NCBI GenBank assembly: GCA_040743155.1 | Contig: JBFLJU010000001.1 | Coordinates: 2,477,144-2,541,143, forward strand | Length of the DNA stretch: 64,000 nt | Direction of reading: 5' to 3' | Source: Cycloclasticus sp. | GTDB taxonomy: Bacteria > Pseudomonadota > Gammaproteobacteria > Methylococcales > Cycloclasticaceae | In this document: piece by piece, positions 38,631-45,563 of the stretch | How the letters are laid out: the number at the start of each line of letters is the position of its first letter | Numbering within the stretch: position 1 is the first letter of the stretch | The notes under the pieces: generated by a model | Databases searched by the model: none | What the model saw: only the letters and a program-made list of their open reading frames with translations | Told to the model about the DNA's origin: nothing | Program-made: the position numbers and the translations under genes

Positions 38631-39773
38631 TTATTCGCTGTATGAATTCCCCAAATAATTGAGTAATGGCTGCGACGGCTTGATTGGTTCTCGATCATTA
38701 TGGCTGCCGCGCTGTAACCGGTATGCACGCCATTGTTTATCCGCTGCATATCGACACATACCGTAGCGGAACAGCGGTTTAATGATGGGGAAAATGTAGC
38801 GTAAGTCGGTAAACCATACACAGCTTGACTCCGCGCTTTTGTCGACACGGTAGAGCGATGGTAGGGTGGCAAATTGTCGGAGTGCAACCAGATCCGGGTG
38901 TTGCCAAATCTCTTTTAGCTGCTCGGCCTGCTTTTTGTTTGCGCCGAATTTATACAATCTACGCCAGACTAGGTTGGATTGATTTCGGTGATAACCCAAA
39001 GCGGCTTTAACATTATTTTGGCCGGTGCCTTCGGCGTGAGCCTCAAGTGTTGATTGGCTTTTGCTAATCACTCCGATCGTGAAAGGCCGCAGCAATTCAC
39101 TGGCTTTCGCCTGCAAGCTCAGATGAGCTATTTCATAATATTCGTGACGGTCGATGATCAGCCTCCAATGCCATGGAACCAGCGGCTGGGGTAGTGCATG
39201 AACTTTGTGGACGCTGATGTTTTCCTGTTTGATTCTGGTTTCAATCGCCTGTAAAGCAGTTTGTTGCCCGTAGTATAAGAAACTCAGGTAGCCGGTGAAG
39301 AGCAATACGCTAATAACAGCCATTCTTCGTTGTTTGAAACTGCTCCACAACGCAAATAAGACGATGAGGCTTATCCAAGGATCCATGTCAAATGTCAGAC
39401 CGAGGGCATAACGTTGGTCTGATAGCGGTGCCAATAGTTGGATGCCAAAAATCGTCAACCAGTCGCTGCCGATGTGGCTTAGCAGGCCTAATGAACACAG
39501 TAGCAATAAGGTGAGGAAGGGTACCTGCCTGCGCATCGGTAGGTAAAGCAGCATACTCAATAACAGCGCCCATAGCGGCAACAACAGTAGTGAATGAGTT
39601 GGGCCGCGGTGCCATTCGGTTATAAGCTGATACGGGTTGAGCAAAAACAGCAGATAGTCAATATCGGGGAAGGCCGCCGCCAGAGCAGTAACCAAAATAT
39701 AGCAGTGCGAGCGACTTCCAGTGATCGCTCTCGCGCTAACGGCACCTATTAGACTATGGGTCAGGGTGTCCAA
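38631..39773 (-). CDS. YdjM-type metal-dependent hydrolase (DUF457 membrane protein)
   Basis: A 380-residue inner-membrane protein starting MDTLTHSLIGAVSARAITG, the standard opening of the YdjM/DUF457 family with its histidines. Four to five hydrophobic segments occupy the first 175 residues (with HIGSDWLTIFG and DMDPW), and the rest is a soluble domain. Members are often LexA-controlled in enterics; no clear LexA box was seen. The base composition is GC-richer than that of the flanking cassettes. Confidence 0.85.
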   Translation of the reverse strand: MDTLTHSLIGAVSARAITGSRSHCYILVTALAAAFPDIDYLLFLLNPYQLITEWHRGPTHSLLLLPLWALLLSMLLYLPMRRQVPFLTLLLLCSLGLLSHIGSDWLTIFGIQLLAPLSDQRYALGLTFDMDPWISLIVLFALWSSFKQRRMAVISVLLFTGYLSFLYYGQQTALQAIETRIKQENISVHKVHALPQPLVPWHWRLIIDRHEYYEIAHLSLQAKASELLRPFTIGVISKSQSTLEAHAEGTGQNNVKAALGYHRNQSNLVWRRLYKFGANKKQAEQLKEIWQHPDLVALRQFATLPSLYRVDKSAESSCVWFTDLRYIFPIIKPLFRYGMCRYAADKQWRAYRLQRGSHNDREPIKPSQPLLNYLGNSYSE

Positions 39774-39814
39774 TGGTCACCAGCAAGGCAGTAAAGAAGA
39801 ATCGTCAACGCGTA

Positions 39815-40399
39815 TCAGCTAAGGCCAACCTTAGCGGCGCAGTTTTTGGGCTTCAATAACGCCTGCTTTAAGAAATCGCGGGTTTTTTGAACGTCAGGCG
39901 AGTCATCACGCAGCCAGTGGCCAAACGTTGCCAGATAGATCGCCGTCGTCGCCGTTTCTTCCAAAATGCGCCTTAGCCCAGTTGTGTCGATCCGAGCCGC
40001 TTCCCGAAACCATTGTACGGTGCGGCTGATCCGCATAATGCCCAGTACCTGCAAATGGATGTGGCCGAATTCCAATTTATATAACAACATTTCGCCCGTG
40101 ATTCGCTTGTGCGCTGCCAAGGCATCGAACCAAGTCATGATCATTTGCTGCAAACGATCAGCTGCGCTCTGTTCGAAAAAATCGTGCTCAGGCTTGAGGG
40201 CTAAAACGGCATTGTCGGCAACATCAAACCATGCTTCGACAATGTCGTCTTTTTGCGGGTAATATCGGCGTATTTGCTCAAGGCTGACATCCAGCTCTTG
40301 GGCGATGCTATATAAGTGCATACTTTCCCAAGAATCCGATTCCGCCACCCCCAGCGCGGTCTCCAAAATCTGCTTTGCTAGCTGACTATCGGCCATCAT
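39815..40399 (-). CDS. TetR-like transcriptional regulator
   Basis: A 194-residue regulator with an N-terminal helix-turn-helix: ILETALGVAESDSWESMHLY, IAQELDVSLEQIRRYYPQKD, then a helical C-terminal domain. The recognition helix differs from the common TetR consensus (an RRYY in place of the usual YYHF). It is 41 bases upstream of the ydjM-like gene on the same strand and may share its transcript or regulate it. Confidence 0.8.
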   Translation of the reverse strand: MMADSQLAKQILETALGVAESDSWESMHLYSIAQELDVSLEQIRRYYPQKDDIVEAWFDVADNAVLALKPEHDFFEQSAADRLQQMIMTWFDALAAHKRITGEMLLYKLEFGHIHLQVLGIMRISRTVQWFREAARIDTTGLRRILEETATTAIYLATFGHWLRDDSPDVQKTRDFLKQALLKPKNCAAKVGLS

Positions 40400-40504
40400 A
40401 TAACTACGCTCCTATCGCTTATCGATCCTAGCTGAATGCTCAGCTCGCCTGTTCGCACAGGTCAGTCTCTTAACTATCGCGGCGTTGCCCTAACGCGCAA
40501 GTTA

Positions 40505-41623
40505 TTATTGGATAACTGCCGGTTTTGCAGGCTGCGTGGGCAAGGTATGCACTCTCGCGGGCGTGGCAGTGCCACACTTAATATTGAAATCCTGTCGTTT
40601 AGATTTCCAAGACTTTTTCGCTGAACCGATATTGTTTCTGACCTTGTAAATCACCTTCAGTTGCATCCAGCCCTTAATCTGATCAGTATCGGGTTTCCTA
40701 CCTGGCATGGCGAGTGTTTTGCTTGCGTCAACTTGCCTGACCATTCGCGTCCATTGGAAGTCCTTGCTGCCAGCCTTGCCAAATTGCATTGTTTTCATCG
40801 GTGTTTTGTAACCGCCATCACCCATGATCTGGTACTCAACCTTGCCTTTCCCACTAGCGCTAATGCTGCCTGTATATTTCATGCCGACCGGACATTTACC
40901 GACATAATTAGGTGTTTTAGCTACCAGTTTGGCGGACTTGAATACCTGAGTTGTCTTGCTCGGGACTTTTGGCTTTGATTTGCTGGTACTGGTCGTGCCT
41001 CGTGGCGCGCGCGCCTTAGGGTTGGCGGCGCAATCTAGGAAAATACCTAAGCCGCCGGTGGTGTCGCCTGCAACATCACCCTTACCTAAGCCTGCCGCCG
41101 TGCAAAATGCAACACCCTTGGCCTCCAGCACATTGGGTATCTTCATGACAAAGCCCTTTTGAACAATCTTCTCCAGTGGTTTGCTGTGCTGCAAACTCAG
41201 GGTTTTGGCATGCTTATTACAGTGTTTCGCCGGTTTAATCTTGGCGATAGCGTTGTAAGGCACGTTAACCCACACGGATTTACTACTGAAACCACCACCG
41301 CTATTTATACTCACCGTTGCATCGCCGATAGAAACATTGCCGCCGGTCAGCTTGCCCTTGTTGGAACATGAAGCGGTATATTTAACCAGTACGGGTCGGG
41401 TTTTATGGGTATCGCCAACATGAGTGTATTTGGTGCTGGCACCCGCGGTATAGATCCGGACGACAGGGCCCTTTGTGGGCAATTTACTGCCCGATTTGAG
41501 TTTATACATTCCAGGCTTAACGTCCATCTTACCGGTGGTTTTTGCCTGCACCGTGGCCGGACCAAAAAAGAATGCACCGAGCAACAGTATGGCGGTGTTA
41601 AACCTAAACGCTGAAGTAACCAT
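40505..41623 (-). CDS. unrecognised secreted protein with paired cysteines
   Basis: I do not recognise the family. The preferred start at 41623 (372 residues) has an AGGGT site and gives a signal peptide ending VQA near residue 27. The mature protein has a basic N-terminal half with Ser/Thr/Lys-rich linkers (around SKSKPKVPSKTT). A C-terminal Ig-like segment KCPVGMKYTGSISASGKG resembles cysteine-anchored repeats in secreted proteins of other phyla. Six cysteines could make three disulfides. Neighbours TetR and ydjM give no function; base composition is GC-richer than the cassettes. Confidence 0.65.
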   Translation of the reverse strand: MVTSAFRFNTAILLLGAFFFGPATVQAKTTGKMDVKPGMYKLKSGSKLPTKGPVVRIYTAGASTKYTHVGDTHKTRPVLVKYTASCSNKGKLTGGNVSIGDATVSINSGGGFSSKSVWVNVPYNAIAKIKPAKHCNKHAKTLSLQHSKPLEKIVQKGFVMKIPNVLEAKGVAFCTAAGLGKGDVAGDTTGGLGIFLDCAANPKARAPRGTTSTSKSKPKVPSKTTQVFKSAKLVAKTPNYVGKCPVGMKYTGSISASGKGKVEYQIMGDGGYKTPMKTMQFGKAGSKDFQWTRMVRQVDASKTLAMPGRKPDTDQIKGWMQLKVIYKVRNNIGSAKKSWKSKRQDFNIKCGTATPARVHTLPTQPAKPAVIQ

Positions 41624-41711
41624 CAACTGACCCTCACCTTCCGATTGTCGTCTAAAAAACAATACTCCCTGTACGCTCCTAATGCAAAGCCTTTAATAGT
41701 TTCGCCTGCCG

Positions 41712-41772
41712 CTATAACGTTTGAAATAACGCGCCACGTTTTTAGTGCTCGCTATTTATTGACTTGTTAGGG
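41712..41772 (-). repeat. attC-like site left of the toxin-antitoxin cassette
   Basis: Boxes CTATAAC (41712-41718) and GTTAGGG (41766-41772) bound 61 bases. The arms AAATAACG (41724-41731) and CGCTATTT (41750-41757) pair apart from one wobble, around a CACG-T5-AGTG centre. The right box matches the CCCTAAC box at 42349-42355, so the two delimit one 0.6-kb cassette. Confidence 0.65.
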
Positions 41773-41821
41773 GGCATTACCATTATGTACGGCATACCCG
41801 TAAGTTAAAAAGGTGGCAGTG

Positions 41822-42100
41822 ATGGATAGCATTAGTGTAAATAAATTTAGAGAAAACATGAAAAACTTTGTAGAACGAGTGCTTACAAAGCATTTGCCGC
41901 TGAAAGTTACTCGCCGAACTGGCGATGACTTTGTGGTTTTGAGCGCAGATGATTGGGAGCGTGAACAAGAAATCTTATATGTATTGCAAAACACAGATTT
42001 GATGAAACAAATTGCTGCATCTGTAGCCACTAATAAAAAGAACAAAGGATATAAACCTGCGGCTGAGGAAGTTGATGAGATCACTGGTATTTTGAAGTAA
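41822..42100 (+). CDS. Phd/YefM-family antitoxin
   Basis: A 92-residue antitoxin, start at 41822 because AAAAAGGTGG ends five bases upstream. The N-terminal DNA-binding half reads MDSISVNKFRENMKNFVERV, with the family phrase PLKVTRRTGDDFVVLSADDW. The C-terminal half should wrap the toxin. Its stop is just before a damaged YoeB/Txe toxin frame. The pair reads opposite to the array, as often seen for toxin-antitoxin cassettes that carry their own promoter. Confidence 0.88.
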   Translation: MDSISVNKFRENMKNFVERVLTKHLPLKVTRRTGDDFVVLSADDWEREQEILYVLQNTDLMKQIAASVATNKKNKGYKPAAEEVDEITGILK

Positions 42101-42107
42101 TACATAG

Positions 42108-42344
42108 GCCGCTTACGAGGAGCTTAGGCAAAAAGATAAGAAAATGCACAAAGCACTTTGCCGTGTATTAAAAGAAATTCTTCGTGATGACCCGCGCGTG
42201 GGTACGGGAAAACCTGAACAATTAAAACATAAGCTCTCTGGTTTATGGACTCGCCGTATAAGCCAGAAAGACCGCGTTATTTATAAGTACGATAAAGACT
42301 ATATTTATATCTTTGCTATTGGCGGATATTACGATCAATTTTAA
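42108..42344 (+). pseudogene. YoeB/Txe-family toxin, N-terminus lost by probable frameshift
   Basis: The family core is intact: GTGKPEQLKHKLSGLWTRRI and DRVIYKYDKDYIYIFAIGGYYDQF's catalytic region ending in Tyr. The homologous frame stays open upstream of the ATG at 42144 (AAYEELRQKDKK from 42108) but meets a stop at 42105-42107. The missing first ten residues appear in another frame (VIH at 42097-42105), which suggests a one-base loss near 42106. If translated from 42144 it would lack about 20 residues and probably be inactive. A sequencing error would give the same picture. Confidence 0.6.
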
Positions 42345-42348
42345 TTTT

Positions 42349-42355
42349 CCCTAAC
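42349..42355 (-). repeat. lone attC core box right of the toxin gene
   Basis: CCCTAAC (GTTAGGG on the minus strand) directly follows the toxin stop, and is followed by GTTCATAATGCG, echoing the spacer and arm of complete sites. The partner box is missing, perhaps removed when the neighbouring segment with direct repeats was inserted. Confidence 0.4.
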
Positions 42356-42412
42356 GTTCATAATGCGTCGTGCTTGAGGCGGTTTTTAGTGGCTAAAAGA
42401 TACCACAGTGCT

Positions 42413-42454
42413 GAAAATCAAGCTGGCGACCCCCTTGATCTCTTGATCTGTTGG
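42413..42454. repeat. direct repeat, left copy (about 40 bp)
   Basis: GAAAATCAAGCTGGCGACCC and the following CCTTGATCTCTTGATCTG region recur at 43478-43517 with a few single-base gaps. The two copies flank the SdiA-regulated-type gene in the same orientation. Confidence 0.75.
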
Positions 42455-42510
42455 AAATGTAAAAAAACAATCACCTTATTGTCACAAGACTGTTACATTG
42501 AAAAATTATG

Positions 42511-42538
42511 ATCTCCACAAAATATTTTTAGTGGAGAT
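42511..42538 (+). promoter_or_regulatory. hairpin that covers the ribosome site of the SdiA-regulated-type gene
   Basis: Perfect 8-bp arms ATCTCCAC (42511-42518) and GTGGAGAT (42531-42538) with a 12-base A/T loop. The right arm contains the GGAG ribosome site for the GTG start at 42544, so folding would block translation. It may be a translational control or a thermosensor. Confidence 0.6.
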
Positions 42539-42543
42539 TACTA

Positions 42544-43386
42544 GTGTTGAAGAAAAAGTGGGCTTTAGCTGCAGGTTTTGTTGTTGTGTTTTTTGTTTCA
42601 GTGTCAATTGCGGCTCAAAGTCGTTGGCCAAGTTCGCAGGGGTCGCTTGAGCTAGAGGCTTATCAGTTGCAGTCTCGAATTGATGTGGCAGAAATAACTG
42701 ATGACCTTTCAGGAGTGACTTTTAATGCATTAACTCAGAGCTTGTTTGCGGTCACTAATGCACCGGAACAAATTGTTGAAATGTCTCTTGAAGGGAAAGT
42801 AAAAAGGGTGATCCCCTTATTAGGATTTGACGATACAGAAGGCATTACCCATATAGGTGGTAATCGGTTTGCGATAGTAGAAGAGCGTAAGCGGCAGGTG
42901 GTTTTTATTGACATTAATAAACACACCAACGAAATTAAACGTGAGCATTGTGAGGGCTATAAACTGCCTTTGCAGGGTGAGAAGAATAAAGGCTTAGAAG
43001 GGATAGCGTGGAGTAAAAAAGCAGGTATTTTGATTGCTAAAGAAGATGAGCCAGAACAGCTTTATCACTTTGATCAGCAACAACACGATGGCAAATATTT
43101 AACCCCATTTTTAAACAACTCAATACAGCGCAAGCAATTAGGCGACGTTGCAGGCTTACACAGTTTAGCAAACGGTAATACACTTTTTCTCAGCGAAGAG
43201 TCGCGCTTACTGCTTGAGTTATCACCAAAGGGCTACGTGCTTTCAAGCAAGTCTTTTGAATATGACCCGTTTGGTATTTTTTACTCTATCAGGCAGCCCG
43301 AAGGTGTAACGATGGCAGATGATGGTCGGCTTTATATTGTGTCAGAACCCAATCAGTTGTTTATTTTTGAAAAGCCCAAAGGGTAG
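42544..43386 (+). CDS. SdiA-regulated (YjiK-like) periplasmic protein
   Basis: A 280-residue protein of the SdiA-regulated family (beta-propeller-like). A signal anchor covers about 5-24 (KWALAAGFVVVFFVSVSIAA). Family phrases follow: DDLSGVTFNALTQSLFAVTN, FDDTEGITHIGGNRFAIVEE, KGLEGIAW, LSEESRLLLEL and RQPEGVTMADDGRLYIVSEPN. The GTG start is the only one with a ribosome site (GGAG at 42533-42536), which is held in a hairpin. Its function is unknown. It is flanked by 40-bp direct repeats. Confidence 0.87.
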   Translation: MLKKKWALAAGFVVVFFVSVSIAAQSRWPSSQGSLELEAYQLQSRIDVAEITDDLSGVTFNALTQSLFAVTNAPEQIVEMSLEGKVKRVIPLLGFDDTEGITHIGGNRFAIVEERKRQVVFIDINKHTNEIKREHCEGYKLPLQGEKNKGLEGIAWSKKAGILIAKEDEPEQLYHFDQQQHDGKYLTPFLNNSIQRKQLGDVAGLHSLANGNTLFLSEESRLLLELSPKGYVLSSKSFEYDPFGIFYSIRQPEGVTMADDGRLYIVSEPNQLFIFEKPKG

Positions 43387-43418
43387 ACCGCTTACGTAGC
43401 AGTATGTTTAACGCTTTG

Positions 43419-43697
43419 CTAAGCGGCAAAAAATTGTTGTTGCATAACCAAGATCTTTACCTGAAAAATAGCTATCGGAAAATCAAGCTGGCTGACCCCT
43501 TGATCCTTGTCAGTTGGTGAGGTTATCCACATAGCGTTTGGGTTGGTTTCTTCGGGGTCTATGCTTTCAGGTGATTTTACGCGAAAGGTCTTATCAACTT
43601 TATACATTTCAAGGAACTCACCACAAGATTGCATCCCTGTTATGGGGCCGGTTCCTTCTTTCAGCTCAAAAGAGCCCGCGGCATGTCTTGGTAGCAT
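43419..43697 (-). CDS. small unrecognised cassette protein
   Basis: I prefer the ATG at 43697 (92 residues; AAGGAT site upstream) to the one at 43715, which overlaps the attC core. The product starts MLPRHAAGSFELKEGTGPIT and has no signal or membrane segment. Its last 25 residues are encoded by the right-hand direct repeat and following bases, so the native C-terminus may have been replaced. Function unknown; it may be a decayed gene. Confidence 0.45.
   Translation of the reverse strand: MLPRHAAGSFELKEGTGPITGMQSCGEFLEMYKVDKTFRVKSPESIDPEETNPNAMWITSPTDKDQGVSQLDFPIAIFQVKILVMQQQFFAA
43478..43517. repeat. direct repeat, right copy (about 40 bp)
   Basis: GAAAATCAAGCTGGCTGACC and the following CCTTGATCCTTGTCAGTTGG match 42413-42454 with four or five differences, mostly single-base gaps. 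This copy lies inside the end of the small unrecognised gene. Confidence 0.75.
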
Positions 43698-43713
43698 GGT
43701 GATCCTTGATTTC

Positions 43714-43800
43714 ATCTAACGTTTTAAATAAGGGGAGCGGGTCTTTTTCCGCGTCCCAGCCAGCGTATTTTTGCTGGCGAACTTGATTTTTTTGTTATGC
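43714..43800 (-). repeat. attC site 43714-43800
   Basis: On the minus strand: box GCATAAC, A-run spacer, arm AAATCAAG, a 49-base centre, arm CTTATTT, spacer AAAAC, box GTTAGAT. The arms pair except for one unpaired C in the left arm, the orientation-setting extrahelical base of attC sites. GTTAGAT fits GTTRRRY exactly. The stop codon of the next gene lies in the GCATAAC box. Confidence 0.85.
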
Positions 43801-44169
43801 ATTTTTGAAAAATAAATCACCGTACCCCCATATTACAGTGCCCAATGCGATGAATAAGGCTGATATAGCCATGAGGCGTTTAGCTTGCAGACGGTATTTT
43901 AATTTGATATTAAATATTGGCTCATTTGCTATGTGTTCAGGTGAAAAAACATTGTGCATTTTAAAAGAAAAGTATTCAGCTAATGAGCCAAGTAGTACCA
44001 CTACTGACCCGCAGCGCTGGAACCATATACCTGAGCTTTCATACTCCGGCTTTAAAACTCCAAAGACAGCTAACAACGGAACTAAAGATATGACCATTGC
44101 AAGAGCAACAACTATTGCCCTATAAGCCACCGCCTCTTTTTCGTACTCAATTTTTCTAAATTGCTCCAT
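43795..44169 (-). CDS. small unrecognised membrane protein, cassette-borne
   Basis: A 124-residue protein with three likely membrane segments (about 18-40, 50-66 and 96-118), starting MEQFRKIEYEKEAVAYRAIV and ending GYGDLFFKNA. No family is recognised; small membrane proteins of this sort are frequent in gene cassettes. It fills the space between two attC sites, 43714-43800 and 44186-44248, its stop codon lying in one attC box. It reads in the array direction. Confidence 0.65.
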   Translation of the reverse strand: MEQFRKIEYEKEAVAYRAIVVALAMVISLVPLLAVFGVLKPEYESSGIWFQRCGSVVVLLGSLAEYFSFKMHNVFSPEHIANEPIFNIKLKYRLQAKRLMAISALFIALGTVIWGYGDLFFKNA

Positions 44170-44185
44170 GACCTGTCCCTGTGAT

Positions 44186-44248
44186 GCCTAACGTTTTATA
44201 TAAGACGCGCGCGTCTTTTAGCGCGTCGCCTTGATATTTTTGTTATAA
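44186..44248 (-). repeat. attC site 44186-44248
   Basis: On the minus strand: box TTATAAC, A-run, arm ATATCAAG, a GC-rich centre with GACGCGC/GCGCGTC arms, arm CTTATAT, spacer AAAAC, box GTTAGGC. The arms pair with one unpaired C, as at 43714-43800, and GTTAGGC fits GTTRRRY. The total of 63 bp and architecture are textbook. Confidence 0.88.
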
Positions 44249-44713
44249 GTAAATACCTTTATTAATACTACAATAAGTTTCTTTGCCCAACTTAACTATC
44301 GAATTGATTGCTATAGCGCAAAACCCAGCTATAGCACCTGCCTCGACACCTAATTGTGCACCAAAATAACTGGCAATTATTATGACAATTGATTTTGTTC
44401 CTTTTTCTTTTGCAGCCTTTAATTGCTTCCTTAGCGCTTCATATTTCTTATCACTGGAGCAGACAAGTTGATAAATTTCTTTTTTAACATGTTCCCAATA
44501 AGACTTTGGGGGTCTGCCGTCTAATTCTTTTTTAATAAAATCTATCATTTTTTTATTCTTATTAGCCGACATCATTGGTCGGCTACGGCCATCTTTATAT
44601 AAAAAGCTAGCAGCCATTTCAGAATCTTCTTCAGACCCACTATCAAGAATTGATAAAGGAGTAGCTATAAATTGAAGTTCCTTGCAGTTTATACCATTTA
44701 GCCAACTGTCCAT
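44243..44713 (-). CDS. unrecognised protein with C-terminal hydrophobic segment, cassette-borne
   Basis: A 156-residue protein I cannot name. It starts MDSWLNGINCKELQFIATPL, has a basic middle (KNKKMIDFIKKELDGRPPKS, then a KYEALRKQLKAAKEKG helix), and ends with one or two membrane-like segments (SIVIIIASYFGAQLGVEAGA). Its stop lies in the box of the attC at 44186-44248. A 12-base word GTTATAAGTAAA occurs at both ends of the gene in opposite directions (44242-44253 and 44720-44731). The layout resembles some cassette-borne effector or immunity proteins, but nothing supports this beyond appearance. Confidence 0.6.
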   Translation of the reverse strand: MDSWLNGINCKELQFIATPLSILDSGSEEDSEMAASFLYKDGRSRPMMSANKNKKMIDFIKKELDGRPPKSYWEHVKKEIYQLVCSSDKKYEALRKQLKAAKEKGTKSIVIIIASYFGAQLGVEAGAIAGFCAIAINSIVKLGKETYCSINKGIYL

Positions 44714-45003
44714 TTCTATCCTTTACTTATAACTTGTTATTAACAGGAAACATAATTCCCTTTAATTTCTATATATAGTGGGCAGATAATTCCTGTTAAT
44801 ACGACAATAAAGTCAAAACCAGACAATTTCATCTTGATTTAATTAGTTGCCTAGCGTGTATAAGCGGGTGTGAGCGCTAAGCAGTATAAATTGCTGTTAA
44901 TGATGGGGCTTGTGATGTTCAACATAAAGCGTTCCTTGCTGTTTGCTTGATAGGGTGTGTTTATAAATATAGTTTCGTGTTGCGAATAAATGCATATGGC
45001 ATA
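44714..45003. other. 290-base right edge of the cassette array
   Basis: No gene is seen. It holds a core-like box TTATAAC (44726-44732) and the 12-bp inverted repeat at 44738-44801, then AT-rich sequence up to the stop of the monooxygenase-like gene. No attI or integrase is recognised here. Confidence 0.55.
44738..44801. repeat. 12-bp perfect inverted repeat at the array edge
   Basis: TATTAACAGGAA (44738-44749) is the exact complement of TTCCTGTTAATA (44790-44801), 40 bases apart. The arms include GTTAATA-like core boxes, so it may be a further attC-type site or the first recombination site of the array. Confidence 0.6.
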
Positions 45004-45561
45004 TTAGCGGTATAACCATGATTTAAGCGCGCGTGTGACTGCTGGCATGACTAGGTAAGTCATTAGCAATACTTGCCCTATGACCATAACGCCGAGTTTT
45101 AAGGCTAAGGGTAGGGCGTTTAGCCAATACCCCAGCGTTAGGTTTATGCCAAATAATAAGCTGAAGACAACTACCATAAGCACCAATGCCATTTTGTGGC
45201 GATTGGGCACGGCGTGTGCTGGCATTTCGGGTAGGTTGAACCAAAACTCTAAGCCGGATACCTTTTTTATTTTTGCGCCGCCTTCGACTAAGTCGGCGTT
45301 ATCTAATTCATCGAGGAAGCGTTTGCGCTCTGTCGATTCTTCCCAAATACGTTGGTGCTCATACGAGTCAAAGCCAACGATTAACACGTACTCGCCAGCC
45401 GTTTGACTGGATGGTTTGAGTACGTGAACCCCTTGGTGGCCTGGAAATTTAACCGCAACGTGTGAAATGCGGCGCAGCCAGTCTTCATATTGTTGCTCGG
45501 CTCCTAGGCGTACTTTTCGAGCAATTGATACGGTGACGGGTGTATTTGAGCCATTAGTCAT
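45004..45561 (-). CDS. antibiotic-biosynthesis-monooxygenase-like membrane protein
   Basis: A 185-residue protein; the ATG at 45561, two bases after the ovoA stop, is favoured over one seven codons upstream that lies inside ovoA. An N-terminal ABM-type ferredoxin-like domain (about 8-110, with VSIARKVRLGAEQQYEDWLR and VLIVGFDSYEHQRIWEES) is followed by two membrane segments (about 122-142 and 150-172). Members of this fused type are of unknown role. Tight coupling to ovoA suggests a link with ovothiol or thiol chemistry, but that is an inference. Confidence 0.82.
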   Translation of the reverse strand: MTNGSNTPVTVSIARKVRLGAEQQYEDWLRRISHVAVKFPGHQGVHVLKPSSQTAGEYVLIVGFDSYEHQRIWEESTERKRFLDELDNADLVEGGAKIKKVSGLEFWFNLPEMPAHAVPNRHKMALVLMVVVFSLLFGINLTLGYWLNALPLALKLGVMVIGQVLLMTYLVMPAVTRALKSWLYR

Positions 45562-45563
45562 GG

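Noticed and set aside
34063-40472. A 12-base word GTCAGTCTCTTA near 34063 and again near 40461, possible target-site duplication of an inserted block
   Set aside because: Only 12 bases, no terminal repeats or recombinase between them, and the attC-like sites do not respect these limits. Chance is likely enough that it is not listed as a feature.
43386-43440. Possible further attC site just after the SdiA-regulated-type gene (boxes GTTTAAC and a CGCTT/AAGCG hairpin)
   Set aside because: The boxes do not pair across a full arm structure, and the CCGCT/AGCGG hairpin could equally be a transcript-end structure.
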